A DNA stretch of 64,000 nt from Oscillospiraceae bacterium. GTDB taxonomy: Bacteria; Bacillota; Clostridia; Oscillospirales; Acutalibacteraceae. Below the pieces are notes generated by a model that was not told the origin of the DNA, did not search any database, and saw only the letters and a program-made list of their open reading frames with translations. The position numbers and the translations under genes were made by a program. Location of the stretch: contig SVOC01000001.1 in NCBI GenBank assembly GCA_015066625.1, positions 124,001 to 188,000 of the forward strand. The letters run 5' to 3'. Positions 44,310-52,912 of this stretch are shown here, piece after piece; position 1 is the first letter of the stretch, and every line of letters starts with the position of its first letter.

Positions 44310-45503
44310 TTAGAAAAGGTTGATTATTGAATACCAGATTGTCTTGAAGAATGCTGCAAGCACCTGACCTACGCTTGATTCGTTTGCATAAAGGTCATAC
44401 TGAGCAAGCATTGCCTGGTCGTCTGCATAGAAGTCAACATATTCGATGATTTCGGTTTTATAATCGGTTGAGGTTTCGTTGATGTCAATAATTCTTACGC
44501 CTCTGCCGTAGTCGCCGTATGAGCCGAAACCGGCGGTGGGAGTGTTGACAAGATCAACGCCCTTGTATTCAACTTCAAATGTGTTTTTGTGGTCGTGACC
44601 GAAGAACATTGCAACAACGTCGCCCTGATTTACAACTGTTTCAAACTGACCGCCGTTCACGGTAGGAGGACAGGGCAGTTCATTAATCACGCCTGTTCTG
44701 AGAACTTCGTTTTTGATTGCATGGTAGGTTACGGTGCCGTCGTCGTGCTCTTCCGCAACATATTCGTAGTTATCCTTTTCGCTTTCGGGAACTTCAATTA
44801 TAACATCGTAGATTTCATTAACAATGATGTGCTGGAACATCATTGAGGGAACAACTTTGCCGCCGTTCTGAGCTTTGAGCTCGTTTGATGTTTTTACATA
44901 CCAGTCAAGCTGATCCTGGTGAACGTAATCATAACCGCCGTTTACATCGTCATACATATTGGAGTCAATCATCCAGAGGTTATATGCGATTTTGCTTGCA
45001 TCTGCCGATGAATAGATTGGAAGATTGTATGTACCGCAACCATAGAGTGCTTCGCCTTCGTCGATTGCAACACAGCAGTCATATGAGGTGTAAACTTCCA
45101 TCTGATATTCTTTTGAAACTTTTTCTTCAGCGTCATGGTTACCGAAAGTAACTGCAACGGGAATGCCGATTTCTTCAAAAACAGACATATAGTTGTTGAT
45201 AGCTGTCTTTACGAGAAGCTTGTCAACTGCTTCTATGCCGAGAGATGCGGAGCCTGCCGAAATGTTATCGCCTGTAAGAACGATAAGGTCAGGCTGAGCA
45301 TCAATAACAACTTCTTTGATGAATTTTTTTGTTGCGGGAGTGAGGAATGTGCCGTCCTGAATGTCGGAAACCTGCATAATGCGGAAGTTTCCGTCACTGC
45401 CGAATTGAAGTTTGCTGTCTGCATTTGTGTCTGCCGCACCTGCGGTGATAAGCATGCCAAAAGCAAGAACGAGCGCGAGGATTACGGAAATTGCTTTCTT
45501 CAT
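44310..45503 (-). CDS. secreted metallophosphoesterase with variant first motif
   Basis: 397 residues from ATG 45503, AAGGAGA upstream. Signal peptide MKKAISVILALVLAFGMLITAGA. Motifs: SDIQDG, LTGDN, TFGNHDAEE and FFGHDHKNTF. The first motif reads D-I-Q where most relatives have D-x-H, so one metal ligand may differ. The C terminus ends in an amphipathic tail, LAAFFKTIWYSIINLF, which could keep the protein at the membrane; a similar FFK tail is seen in the surface protein at 46744-48645. Own promoter at 45543-45571. Substrate unknown. Confidence 0.85.
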   Translation of the reverse strand: MKKAISVILALVLAFGMLITAGAADTNADSKLQFGSDGNFRIMQVSDIQDGTFLTPATKKFIKEVVIDAQPDLIVLTGDNISAGSASLGIEAVDKLLVKTAINNYMSVFEEIGIPVAVTFGNHDAEEKVSKEYQMEVYTSYDCCVAIDEGEALYGCGTYNLPIYSSADASKIAYNLWMIDSNMYDDVNGGYDYVHQDQLDWYVKTSNELKAQNGGKVVPSMMFQHIIVNEIYDVIIEVPESEKDNYEYVAEEHDDGTVTYHAIKNEVLRTGVINELPCPPTVNGGQFETVVNQGDVVAMFFGHDHKNTFEVEYKGVDLVNTPTAGFGSYGDYGRGVRIIDINETSTDYKTEIIEYVDFYADDQAMLAQYDLYANESSVGQVLAAFFKTIWYSIINLF

Positions 45504-45542
45504 AGTTAAAATCTCCTTATAAATACAGAATATATCGCACAC

Positions 45543-45571
45543 ATTATATCACTGTTTTCTTTGTTGAACAA
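45543..45571 (-). promoter_or_regulatory. promoter of the secreted metallophosphoesterase gene
   Basis: Minus strand TTGTTC, 17 bases, TATAAT with extended TGa. Divergent from the promoter at 45656-45664. Confidence 0.72.
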
Positions 45572-45655
45572 GGATTAATATTATTTTTGATGTTGTGCAC
45601 AAAATCAGCAACAAAAATTTGTTTATTGTGCATATCGGAAAAACGGGTCTGTTTA

Positions 45656-45664
45656 TGTTAAAAT
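45656..45664 (+). promoter_or_regulatory. extended -10 promoter of the ketopantoate-reductase-like gene
   Basis: TGtTAAAAT (45656-45664). No convincing -35 at 16-18 bases. About 50 bases before the ATG. Confidence 0.45.
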
Positions 45665-45715
45665 AAACGATTGGAGATTAACTTTATACTTTTTGAATAC
45701 AAAGGAGATATCATT

Positions 45716-46732
45716 ATGGAAAAAGTGGCAATTTACGGCGCGGGTTCACTTGGTACGGTACTTGGTGCTTACATGACAAAAAACGGCGTTGATGTTGAAC
45801 TTGTAAACCGCAACAAGGCTCATGTTGCAGCCCTCAACGAAAAGGGTGCACATATCACAGGTACGGTTGAAATGACAGTTCCCGTAAAGGCAATCACGCC
45901 GGACGAAATGAGCGGAAAATACAGCGTTATTTTCCTTATGACAAAACAGCTTCATAACCCTGAGGTTGTAACCTTCCTCAAGCCCTTCCTTACCGACGAC
46001 GGTGTTATCGTTACCCTTCAGAACGGTATTCCCGAACCCGGTATTGCAGAAATTATCGGCAAAGAGCATACAATGGGATGTGCCGTTGAATGGGGCGCAA
46101 ACCTTGCCGCACCCGGCGAATGCGTGCTCACAAGCGAGCCCGACAGCCTTTCATACCATATGGGTAAAATGGACGGCATCACTGACGCTCAGGTTAAAAT
46201 GGTTACTGAGCTTCTCGAAAAGATGTGCCCTGTTCATTTTGAAGAAAACCTTATCGGCACAAGATGGTCAAAGCTCCTCATCAACGCAACTTTCTCGGGT
46301 CTCGGCACCGTTATGGGCGGCACCTTCGGCACTGTTACGGGCGATGCATACGCACGCAAGGTTGCAGTACGCTGTATGAAAGAATGTATTGATGTAGGTC
46401 ATGCCGCAGGTGCGGAATTTGCACCCGTTCAGGGCAAGAACATCACAAAGCTTTTCTACTATACAAACGGCATCAAGCGTGCAATTTCACAGCTTCTTGT
46501 TCCCGTTGCGATGAAAAAGCATAAGGATATCATTCCTTCAATGCTTCAGGATTTACGCAACGGCAAGCCCTGCGAAATCGATGCAATCAACGGCGTGGTA
46601 TGCGAATGGGGAAGAAAGTGCGGTGTTCCCACACCTATTAACGACAGAATAGTTGAAATTGTAAAGAAGGAACAGGCAGGCGAGCTTAAGCTTGAGGCTG
46701 CAAACATAAAGCTTTTCGCTGACCTGCTTTAA
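45716..46732 (+). CDS. ketopantoate reductase family protein (PanE/ApbA-like)
   Basis: 338 residues from ATG 45716 (MEKVAIYGAGSLGTVLG); AAAGGAGA upstream. The open frame starts earlier at 45671. N-terminal NADP-binding GAGSLG, middle LMTKQLHN and LQNGIPEP, then the catalytic Lys in RWSKLLINATF (about 190-200) and C-terminal PTPINDRIVEIVK. The family reduces 2-ketopantoate, but many members act on other 2-oxo acids. No panB, panC or panD is near, so the substrate is uncertain. Its stop lies 11 bases before the surface-protein gene, suggesting cotranscription. Confidence 0.85.
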   Translation: MEKVAIYGAGSLGTVLGAYMTKNGVDVELVNRNKAHVAALNEKGAHITGTVEMTVPVKAITPDEMSGKYSVIFLMTKQLHNPEVVTFLKPFLTDDGVIVTLQNGIPEPGIAEIIGKEHTMGCAVEWGANLAAPGECVLTSEPDSLSYHMGKMDGITDAQVKMVTELLEKMCPVHFEENLIGTRWSKLLINATFSGLGTVMGGTFGTVTGDAYARKVAVRCMKECIDVGHAAGAEFAPVQGKNITKLFYYTNGIKRAISQLLVPVAMKKHKDIIPSMLQDLRNGKPCEIDAINGVVCEWGRKCGVPTPINDRIVEIVKKEQAGELKLEAANIKLFADLL

Positions 46733-46743
46733 GGAGAATTTTT

Positions 46744-48645
46744 ATGTTAAAAAAAGCGTTATCCGTTGTCCTTGCTTTGCTTATGCTTCTGAGCATTGTG
46801 CCTGTTGCACTGGCAGAGGGAACGGCATATAATTACACAATAAAAACCGAATTTTACGGCTACGATTCCGACGCGGATGAATGGGTGCCCGTCACTACTG
46901 CCGCAGGCGGAGATACGGTGAAAATGAGGGTTTCTGTCACAACAAATTATGTTTCGGGCTCAGCAAACTTTCTGCTTGCTTACGACAAATCCGTTCTCAG
47001 TGCGGATTTGCCCTCAAACGGTTCTGCGGATTACCTTGAAACCAATCCTGACAGAAAGTCATTTGCTTATCAGAATATTCAGCAGGTGAGAGCTGCCCAC
47101 GGAACAGGTGCGGCAAATAATCAGCTTGTTGCAGGAAACATTACCGAAGAGGAATACAACAAGTATTCTTTCATAACCGGCTCCATAATTGCTAAAGGCT
47201 GTGTTGTTTATGACGGCACGGATTGGCTGTTTGAAGTCAATATGAATGTTCTCGGCGGAACAAAGGGCAAAACCTTTGAATGCACCGTTCTTCCCGGAAC
47301 AGTGCAGAGTAAATCTAACCCCAGGGGTGCGGTCAGCTTCCCCAAAGCACCTGACGGTTCGACCAACACCGCCGAGCTTGTAGCGGCACTCAACTGGTAT
47401 GAAGGCACTCCCGATATCAACGCAGTCAGCGTGGATGTAACCGCAGATAACACTGCACCAGAGCTTTACAGCGTTGAGTGGATTGTTGACGGAGTTGCGG
47501 AACATACCGAGGAATACGAAGCAGGTGCTGTTATTAATGAATACATACCCGAAAAGTACGGTTATACATTCAGCGGATGGGTTCCCGAAGTGCCTTCTGC
47601 AATGCCTGAGGAAGATATGGCCTTCACTGCACAGTGGGAGGTCAACAGCTATGAGGTAACCTTCAATGCTCAGGGCGGTGAGTTTGCCGACGGAAGTGAA
47701 ACCCGTGAAACAAACGTTAATTTCGGTGCGGATATAATTGCACCCGAAACTCCCGTTAAGCAGGGCTATGTCTTTGCAGGCTGGTCGGATTCCCCCGACG
47801 GTGAAATTCTTGATAATCTCGGCTCGATTGACGAAGAAGCAGGCAAGGATTTATATGCGGTGTGGATTGCATCGGACGATGTTGCATACACCGTTGAAAC
47901 CTATACAATGCTTGCCGACGGCACTTACAGCCTTACATCAACAGGTCATACAGGCACAACCGGTGAAAAGGTGACTGCTTCTGTTTCTGTTGCAGAGGGT
48001 TTTGCACTCAATGAAGAAAACAGCGTTCTTTCAGGCGAAGTTTCAGCTGACGGTTCACTTGTGCTCAAGGTTTATTACGACAGAAAAACATATAAATTCA
48101 CAACCGTTGTGAACGGTATTTCACAGTCTGTTGATTATCTCTACGGTGCAATCGTAGCTCAGCCTGCAACGCCTTCTGCAAAGGGGTATACCTTTACGAA
48201 ATGGAGCGGTGCAATACCTTCAGCAATGCCTGCAAACGATGTTACCGTCAGTGCGGTGTTCACCGTTGCGGCAACGGTGAAAATCAAAAACAATCCAGGT
48301 TCAAAAACAATCAATTACGGTGAAACCCTTCGTCTTACGGCAGAAAAAACCGCAGATTTGCCCGAAGGAGCATACATTAAGTGGTATGCGGAAGGCAGCG
48401 GAGTTTCAATGAGTCAGAATGCAGACGGTTCGGTTTGCGAAATCAAGTCAACAGGCAACGGCACTGCCACCGTAACCGCAAAAATCGTTGACAAAAACGG
48501 AAATCCCGTTACAAACGGTAACGGAGAAATTTCCGATTCACAGAAGGTTATTTCAAAAGCAGGTATCTGGCAGAAGATAGTTTCATTCTTCAAGAATCTT
48601 TTCCGTGCCAACAGAACGATTATTCAGATGTTCAAAGTTTTCTAA
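46744..48645 (+). CDS. secreted protein with cohesin-like region and InlB B-repeats
   Basis: 633 residues. Signal peptide MLKKALSVVLALLMLLSIV, cleaved near ALA. Residues about 27-190 look like a cohesin-type beta domain (GDTVKMRVSVTTNYVSGSANF, LLAYDKSVLSADLP). Then come two or three InlB B-repeats (Flg_new) with YTFSGWVPEVPSAMPEEDMA, GYVFAGWSDSP and GYTFTKWSGAIPSAMPANDV, alternating with other beta repeats, and a Big-like domain near 520-600. No LPXTG or SLH motif; the C terminus is an amphipathic tail KIVSFFKNLFRANRTIIQMF. Adhesion or carbohydrate contact at the surface is inferred. Confidence 0.8.
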   Translation: MLKKALSVVLALLMLLSIVPVALAEGTAYNYTIKTEFYGYDSDADEWVPVTTAAGGDTVKMRVSVTTNYVSGSANFLLAYDKSVLSADLPSNGSADYLETNPDRKSFAYQNIQQVRAAHGTGAANNQLVAGNITEEEYNKYSFITGSIIAKGCVVYDGTDWLFEVNMNVLGGTKGKTFECTVLPGTVQSKSNPRGAVSFPKAPDGSTNTAELVAALNWYEGTPDINAVSVDVTADNTAPELYSVEWIVDGVAEHTEEYEAGAVINEYIPEKYGYTFSGWVPEVPSAMPEEDMAFTAQWEVNSYEVTFNAQGGEFADGSETRETNVNFGADIIAPETPVKQGYVFAGWSDSPDGEILDNLGSIDEEAGKDLYAVWIASDDVAYTVETYTMLADGTYSLTSTGHTGTTGEKVTASVSVAEGFALNEENSVLSGEVSADGSLVLKVYYDRKTYKFTTVVNGISQSVDYLYGAIVAQPATPSAKGYTFTKWSGAIPSAMPANDVTVSAVFTVAATVKIKNNPGSKTINYGETLRLTAEKTADLPEGAYIKWYAEGSGVSMSQNADGSVCEIKSTGNGTATVTAKIVDKNGNPVTNGNGEISDSQKVISKAGIWQKIVSFFKNLFRANRTIIQMFKVF

Positions 48646-48651
48646 AAGAAA

Positions 48652-49488
48652 GTGGTGTTACCCTTGTCCTATAAAAACAGAATTGACCTGCATATGCACA
48701 CTCTCGGCTCCTTTGACGGCAATTATCCTGCCGCCGATATGTGCAAAGCTGCAGCTGAAAACGGTCTTTCGGTAATTGCAATTACCGACCATTTCGATGT
48801 TGACTTTTTTGAAAGACACAATTTGGATGTCCGCCAGAAAAACAGCTATGAAGATATCTGCGGTGCAAAGGCGGAGTTTGAAGGCAAAATCAAGCTTCTT
48901 CGGGGCATTGAGATGGGTCAGCCTGCATATGAGCCTGAGCTTACGGCAAAATCCCTTGCACGCTATGAATACGATTTTGTAATCGGTTCAATTCATAATC
49001 TCAGAGGTATGCCCGATTTCAGCGACCTTGATTACCCCAATTACACCGATGAAAAAATTTATTCACTGCTTGATGAGTATTTCAACGAGGAGCTTATTCT
49101 TGCAAAGTGGAACGGGTTTGATACCCTTGCCCATCTTACATATCCTTTGAGATACCTTGCACAGCACGGCAGGACAGACATTGATCTTGGCAGGTTTGAT
49201 GATATTACCGACGAAATTTTCAAGGTGCTTATTGCCAACGGCAAGGCTCTGGAAATCAACACAAGCGGTCTGCGTCAGCCCATCGGCAAAACAATGCCTA
49301 CGGAAGACTATGTACGCCGTTTCAGAGAATTGGGCGGCGAGCTTCTTACTCTTGGTTCGGATGCTCACTTCACGGAGCACGTGGGTGCGGGCATTGATAC
49401 GGGTTACGAAATCGCACTTAACTGCGGTTTTGAGTATGTTACATACTTTGAAAACAGAAAGCCCGTGCAGGTTAAGGTTGAAAAATAA
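48652..49488 (+). CDS. PHP-domain phosphatase, histidinol-phosphatase (HisJ) type
   Basis: 278 residues from GTG 48652. A TTG at 48664 (MSYKNRIDLHMHT) with AAGTGGTG before it is an equally good start. PHP motifs binding three metals: DLHMHT (about 12-17), AITDHFD, RGIEMG (Glu), GSIHN, LAHLTY and LGSDAH. Family members dephosphorylate L-histidinol phosphate, but orphan members without his genes have other phosphoesters as substrates. No his gene is near. Follows the surface-protein gene directly and ends at a strong terminator. Confidence 0.85.
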   Translation: MVLPLSYKNRIDLHMHTLGSFDGNYPAADMCKAAAENGLSVIAITDHFDVDFFERHNLDVRQKNSYEDICGAKAEFEGKIKLLRGIEMGQPAYEPELTAKSLARYEYDFVIGSIHNLRGMPDFSDLDYPNYTDEKIYSLLDEYFNEELILAKWNGFDTLAHLTYPLRYLAQHGRTDIDLGRFDDITDEIFKVLIANGKALEINTSGLRQPIGKTMPTEDYVRRFRELGGELLTLGSDAHFTEHVGAGIDTGYEIALNCGFEYVTYFENRKPVQVKVEK

Positions 49489-49493
49489 TTAAA

Positions 49494-49520
49494 AAGAGCT
49501 GACATCAACTGTCAGCTCTT
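49494..49520. terminator. bidirectional terminator between PHP and amidohydrolase genes
   Basis: 11 bp perfect stem AAGAGCTGACA / TGTCAGCTCTT with loop TCAAC; followed by AATTTTTATT on the plus strand and TTTTTAATT on the minus strand. Confidence 0.92.
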
Positions 49521-49528
49521 AATTTTTA

Positions 49529-50317
49529 TTATTTCAGCACTCTTTCAAGTGTTTTACCGAGAATTTTTTCTTTGCATTCCTTGCTGATATCAAGATTTTT
49601 TATGCGTTCAATGTCTGCCTTGATTTTATCGGGCTTTGCATATGGAAAATCAAGACCGAAAATGCTGTTGTCCTCACCGGTCTGGTGTATTACGGTTTCA
49701 AGCTCTTCATCGGTCAATGCCCAGGCATCGCCTTTTTTGTATGTAACGCTGGTCCAGCCTGCAAAAACATTGCCGCCGTTTCGTGAATTGTTGCACATAA
49801 CCGCAAGGGCTTCTCTGAAAAAGTGATAACCGCCGATATGCTCCATGCTGAATTTAAGGTCGGGGAAATTCCAGGCAACCTCGTCAAAAAGTATTACTCT
49901 GTTATCACGGAGTCTGTGCCAATGCATACCTGAATGGAACGAAAGGAACAGCCCCAGCTCCTGTGCTCTTTCATAAACCTGAAAGGCCTCGGGACCGTCA
50001 ATCACGAATTCCTGATAGGGAGGATGAAGCTTTATTCCTTTGAAGCCCAGGTCTGCGATTCTGTCGACCTCATCGCGGAGATTCTGAGTGAAATCAACCG
50101 TGCCGAAGCCAACAAGTCTGTCGTTGCCTTTTATCTGACCTGCAAGCCAGGTGTTGGAGCTTCCTTCAAAGCCGCCTTCGTGAAATCTGTCGGAAAAAGG
50201 CGCGAACGCAACCGCTTTGTCAATTTCGCATTCGTCAAGAAATTTCATCAGGCTGTCAACGCTGCCTTCGGGTCTTAATTCCTTCGGAAATATATGGGCG
50301 TGATTTGCAAAAATCAT
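49529..50317 (-). CDS. amidohydrolase family protein (Amidohydro_2)
   Basis: 262 residues, TIM barrel of the Amidohydro_2/ACMSD-like group. Metal-site residues: N-terminal NHAHIFP (HxH), GIKLHPPYQEF (Lys-x-His), FHSGMHWH, SMEHIGG, and C-terminal IFGLDFPYAKPD (Asp). Usually hydrolyses or decarboxylates small cyclic or acyl substrates; specificity cannot be read from sequence. Own promoter with consensus -35. Confidence 0.85.
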   Translation of the reverse strand: MIFANHAHIFPKELRPEGSVDSLMKFLDECEIDKAVAFAPFSDRFHEGGFEGSSNTWLAGQIKGNDRLVGFGTVDFTQNLRDEVDRIADLGFKGIKLHPPYQEFVIDGPEAFQVYERAQELGLFLSFHSGMHWHRLRDNRVILFDEVAWNFPDLKFSMEHIGGYHFFREALAVMCNNSRNGGNVFAGWTSVTYKKGDAWALTDEELETVIHQTGEDNSIFGLDFPYAKPDKIKADIERIKNLDISKECKEKILGKTLERVLK

Positions 50318-50339
50318 TTTTATTCCTCCTTTATGTTCA

Positions 50340-50368
50340 ATGATAAATCAAATAAAAATATTTGTCAA
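50340..50368 (-). promoter_or_regulatory. promoter of the amidohydrolase gene
   Basis: Minus strand TTGACA, 17 bases, TATCAT, about 23 bases before the ATG. Confidence 0.78.
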
Positions 50369-50404
50369 CAAAACGGATAAACTAAAAAAACAGGAGGCGA
50401 TAAA

Positions 50405-50839
50405 ATGAGTCAGAAAGATACGGTGTTTCTGCTTCGTGAATGCAGTGCAGGAATAAAAACCGCCGTTGCCAGCATCGACGGAGTTATGCCTTATGTCAAG
50501 GAAGAAACAATGCTTCAGCTTCTTAAAAACAGCAAGCAAAGCCACGAAAATCTGGGTAAATCAGTTGACAGCGAGCTTCACAAGCTGGGCAGTGACGGCA
50601 AAAACCCCAACATTATGGCAAAGGGTATGTCGGCAATCAAAATCAACGCGGAGCTTGCTTTCAAGCCTACGGAGGCGCAGGCGGCAAGCCTCATAACCGA
50701 CGGCTGCGGAATGGGCATCAAATCAATAAACAGATATATGAATCAGTATCCCGCCGCAGGGGATACGGCGATGAATATGGCGCAGAAGCTGGGCACTCTT
50801 GAACAGGAGCTTGTTGACAGTATGAAGCCCTATCTGTAA
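50405..50839 (+). CDS. small all-helical protein of unknown function
   Basis: 144 residues, AGGAGG upstream. Predicted four-helix bundle: FLLRECSAGIKTAVASID, KEETMLQLLKNSKQSHENLG, a short AFKPTEAQAASLITDGCGMG segment and AMNMAQKLGTLEQELVDSM. Spacing of Glu and His residues (Glu12, Glu34/35, His47 and others) recalls ferritin-like and DUF2383-like bundles, but no clear di-iron E-x2-H motif pair is seen. No signal peptide. Monocistronic, between an amidohydrolase and an exported protein. I do not assign a function. Confidence 0.75.
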   Translation: MSQKDTVFLLRECSAGIKTAVASIDGVMPYVKEETMLQLLKNSKQSHENLGKSVDSELHKLGSDGKNPNIMAKGMSAIKINAELAFKPTEAQAASLITDGCGMGIKSINRYMNQYPAAGDTAMNMAQKLGTLEQELVDSMKPYL

Positions 50840-50847
50840 ATCAAACC

Positions 50848-50886
50848 GGAGACTGTTTCGTTATTGAAACAGCTCCTTTTTTATTT
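50848..50886 (+). terminator. terminator after the helical protein gene
   Basis: Stem GGAGaCTGTTTC / GAAACAGCTCC (50848-50859 and 50866-50876) with one bulged A and loop GTTATT, then TTTTTTATTT. Confidence 0.85.
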
Positions 50887-50940
50887 ATCATCTCAATGAA
50901 GCTGTAAAATTCCGTATTTGAAATGAAAACGCTTTTTGTC

Positions 50941-50969
50941 TTGACATTTGTTTAATATTTTTGTAATAT
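50941..50969 (+). promoter_or_regulatory. sigma-A promoter of the DUF4474 gene
   Basis: TTGACA (50941-50946), 17 bases, TAATAT (50964-50969). It gives a leader of about 115 bases, 50976-51091, in which I see only a weak ACAAAAA / TTTTTGT hairpin and no known riboswitch. Confidence 0.75.
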
Positions 50970-51091
50970 AAATAGGTTAGTGTTACAAAAAAGGTGTTTT
51001 TGTGTGAAATCCATATTCGGCAGAACGGGTTTCATTATCTTTGATTTCTATGATAATAATGCAAAAAAATTACGTATAATCGGGAGGCATA

Positions 51092-52288
51092 ATGAAGAAG
51101 GCTATAAAGAGGATAACGGCAGTTATGCTGGTGCTTGTAATGTGTTTTTCGGCTGCGGCACCTTCTGCATCGGCATTGGAATGGGATAACGGTCCTGCGA
51201 ATTTTAAAGAATACCGTGAGATTATCGAAAGCGGCGGATTTCCTGCACTTTCAACAAAGCAGTTTTATGATGTGTTTAACGCCATTGAAAAGGTTTTTCG
51301 TCTGCTTACGGGTAAAGGCTTTACCACCGGTGAGCGTTTCAACTTTGTTATGGATGAAATGCTTCTTGAAATCTGCGGCGATGTTGCGGAGGAAAGCGGC
51401 TTTGATGTTGCTCTTGTGGGCTCAAATCTGCCCGGTGTAAACGGTTTGGCTGAGTTTGTGACAGGTGTTTTTAATATTGACACCGTAGTGCTCAGAGAGA
51501 AAATTTATGAACTCAGATATGAACAGGATGCTCAGGGCAACTGGGTAATGGCAGGCCTTTATTATTTCTTTGGTATGTATTTCAGCGTTATCGAGGAGTG
51601 TAAAGCATACTGCGTTCCCGTTGAAGAAGAAAACTGCTATGAGGTTTATCTCAGAATAACCCTTAAAGACGGTGAGGTTGAAGAATTCGGTACGGGTATG
51701 ATGATAAACACCGAAACAGAAACTCTTTACGGCAGAGATAATAACGGCTTTTTGGGCCTCGGATTCAATTTTAACTACGGTGAGCTTATTGTTTACACAA
51801 TGGTAAATGTGTGGATGCGTGATTTCGGATTTATGGTTTTCTATGATATATTCAGCTACACGACTCCACTGTTTTTCTACAATACAAGACGAATCAAGTT
51901 TGATTACGAGGGTCTTGAGTGGATGGTTCAGATATGGAAGGGCAACTATATTGTCAGCAACGGTGCAGAGGTGGGAATTTATACCCGTGAACCCGGTTCC
52001 TTCGGTACATACTATAACTGTGCAAACGATGAGCAGATGATGAATATGTCAATGAAGCTTTATCACGGTGACGAGCTTATTCTTGACCGCCCCGAACAGC
52101 TTCACTGGTGGCTTACAGGCTTTAAGGTGAGCAAGGTGCTTTATCCCGCAAGAAGTCAAACCCTTGATTTTACAATCGAAATGAAGGATGAGGCAATGCT
52201 TGAAGCCTTCTGCAATGCAATTGACAATCATTACAGACACGATATGAAATATACCGTTGACGGACTTAAGGTTAATGTGATATGGTGA
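51092..52288 (+). CDS. exported DUF4474 protein
   Basis: 398 residues. Signal peptide MKKAIKRITAVMLVLVMCFS, cleavage near ASA at about 29. Residues about 30-150 are helical (FKEYREIIESGG, FNAIEKVFRLLTGKGF). Residues about 215-330 match DUF4474: GFLGLGFNFNYGELIVYTMV, WMRDFGFMVFYDIF, RIKFDYEGLEWMVQIWKGNY and AEVGIYTREPG. DUF4474 is found in many gut Clostridia and has no established function. GGGAGG before the ATG. Strong terminator follows. Confidence 0.8.
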   Translation: MKKAIKRITAVMLVLVMCFSAAAPSASALEWDNGPANFKEYREIIESGGFPALSTKQFYDVFNAIEKVFRLLTGKGFTTGERFNFVMDEMLLEICGDVAEESGFDVALVGSNLPGVNGLAEFVTGVFNIDTVVLREKIYELRYEQDAQGNWVMAGLYYFFGMYFSVIEECKAYCVPVEEENCYEVYLRITLKDGEVEEFGTGMMINTETETLYGRDNNGFLGLGFNFNYGELIVYTMVNVWMRDFGFMVFYDIFSYTTPLFFYNTRRIKFDYEGLEWMVQIWKGNYIVSNGAEVGIYTREPGSFGTYYNCANDEQMMNMSMKLYHGDELILDRPEQLHWWLTGFKVSKVLYPARSQTLDFTIEMKDEAMLEAFCNAIDNHYRHDMKYTVDGLKVNVIW

Positions 52289-52294
52289 TATAAG

Positions 52295-52330
52295 AGGGAA
52301 GTGCAAAAGCATTTCCCTTTTTACTTTTTT
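52295..52330 (+). terminator. terminator after the DUF4474 gene
   Basis: 10 bp stem AGGGAAGTGC / GCATTTCCCT with one G-T pair and loop AAAA, followed by TTTTACTTTTTT. Confidence 0.9.
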
Positions 52331-52345
52331 GTAAAATGTTTTTTG

Positions 52346-52374
52346 TTGCAGGATTCGTTGTTATATGATATACT
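52346..52374 (+). promoter_or_regulatory. promoter of the nuoE-nuoF-like operon
   Basis: TTGCAG (52346-52351), 17 bases, TATACT (52369-52374) with extended TGa. About 40 bases before the first ATG. Confidence 0.72.
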
Positions 52375-52414
52375 TAAGATGTTACGTCAAATAAAGAGCA
52401 CAGGAGGAAATAAA

Positions 52415-52912
52415 ATGTGCAACTGTAATTGCGGCGGACCCAAGAGCGACCTTTCGCTTCTTGAAGATATTCTTAACGAATATGCGGGTTCATCGGGCAA
52501 TCTTATCACAATTCTTCAGAAAGCACAGAATATCTACGGTTATCTGCCCAAGGATGTTATGTATTGCATAGCTGAAAGGGTAGGGGTTACACCTGCGGAT
52601 GTTATGGGTGTTGCAACCTTTTATTCTCAGTTCAGACTTACACCCATCGGCAAGTATCTTATTATGGCCTGTCAGGGTACTGCCTGCCACGTTAACGGCA
52701 GTGAACGTATAACAGCCGCAATTTCGGAATATCTGGGCATAGGTAACGGAGAAACAACCGCAGACGGACTTTTCACTCTTGAAAATGTTGCCTGTCTGGG
52801 ATGCTGCTCACTTGCACCCGTTATTATGATAAACGGTGAGGCTTACGGAAATCTTACTCCCGATTCGGCAGTTTCCGTAATCAAGGCTTTGCAGGAAAAG
52901 GAGGGCAAATAA
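52415..52912 (+). CDS. NuoE-like [2Fe-2S] subunit (StnC/HydC-like)
   Basis: 165 residues from ATG 52415, CAGGAGG upstream; the frame is open from 52301 but that part is not homologous. It starts with an unusual MCNCNCGG. Helical N-terminal domain with AQNIYGYLPKDVMYCIAE, then a thioredoxin-like fold with the four Cys ligands CQGTAC and CLGCC (C-x4-C and C-x3-C). It carries electrons between the NuoF-like flavin site and partners. First gene of a three-gene operon; 24-kDa family. Confidence 0.93.
   Translation: MCNCNCGGPKSDLSLLEDILNEYAGSSGNLITILQKAQNIYGYLPKDVMYCIAERVGVTPADVMGVATFYSQFRLTPIGKYLIMACQGTACHVNGSERITAAISEYLGIGNGETTADGLFTLENVACLGCCSLAPVIMINGEAYGNLTPDSAVSVIKALQEKEGK

Noticed and set aside
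46744..48645. Cohesin-dockerin (cellulosome) component
   Set aside because: The N-terminal region looks cohesin-like, but no dockerin repeats, scaffoldin modules or cellulases are in the window, so a cellulosome claim is not supported.
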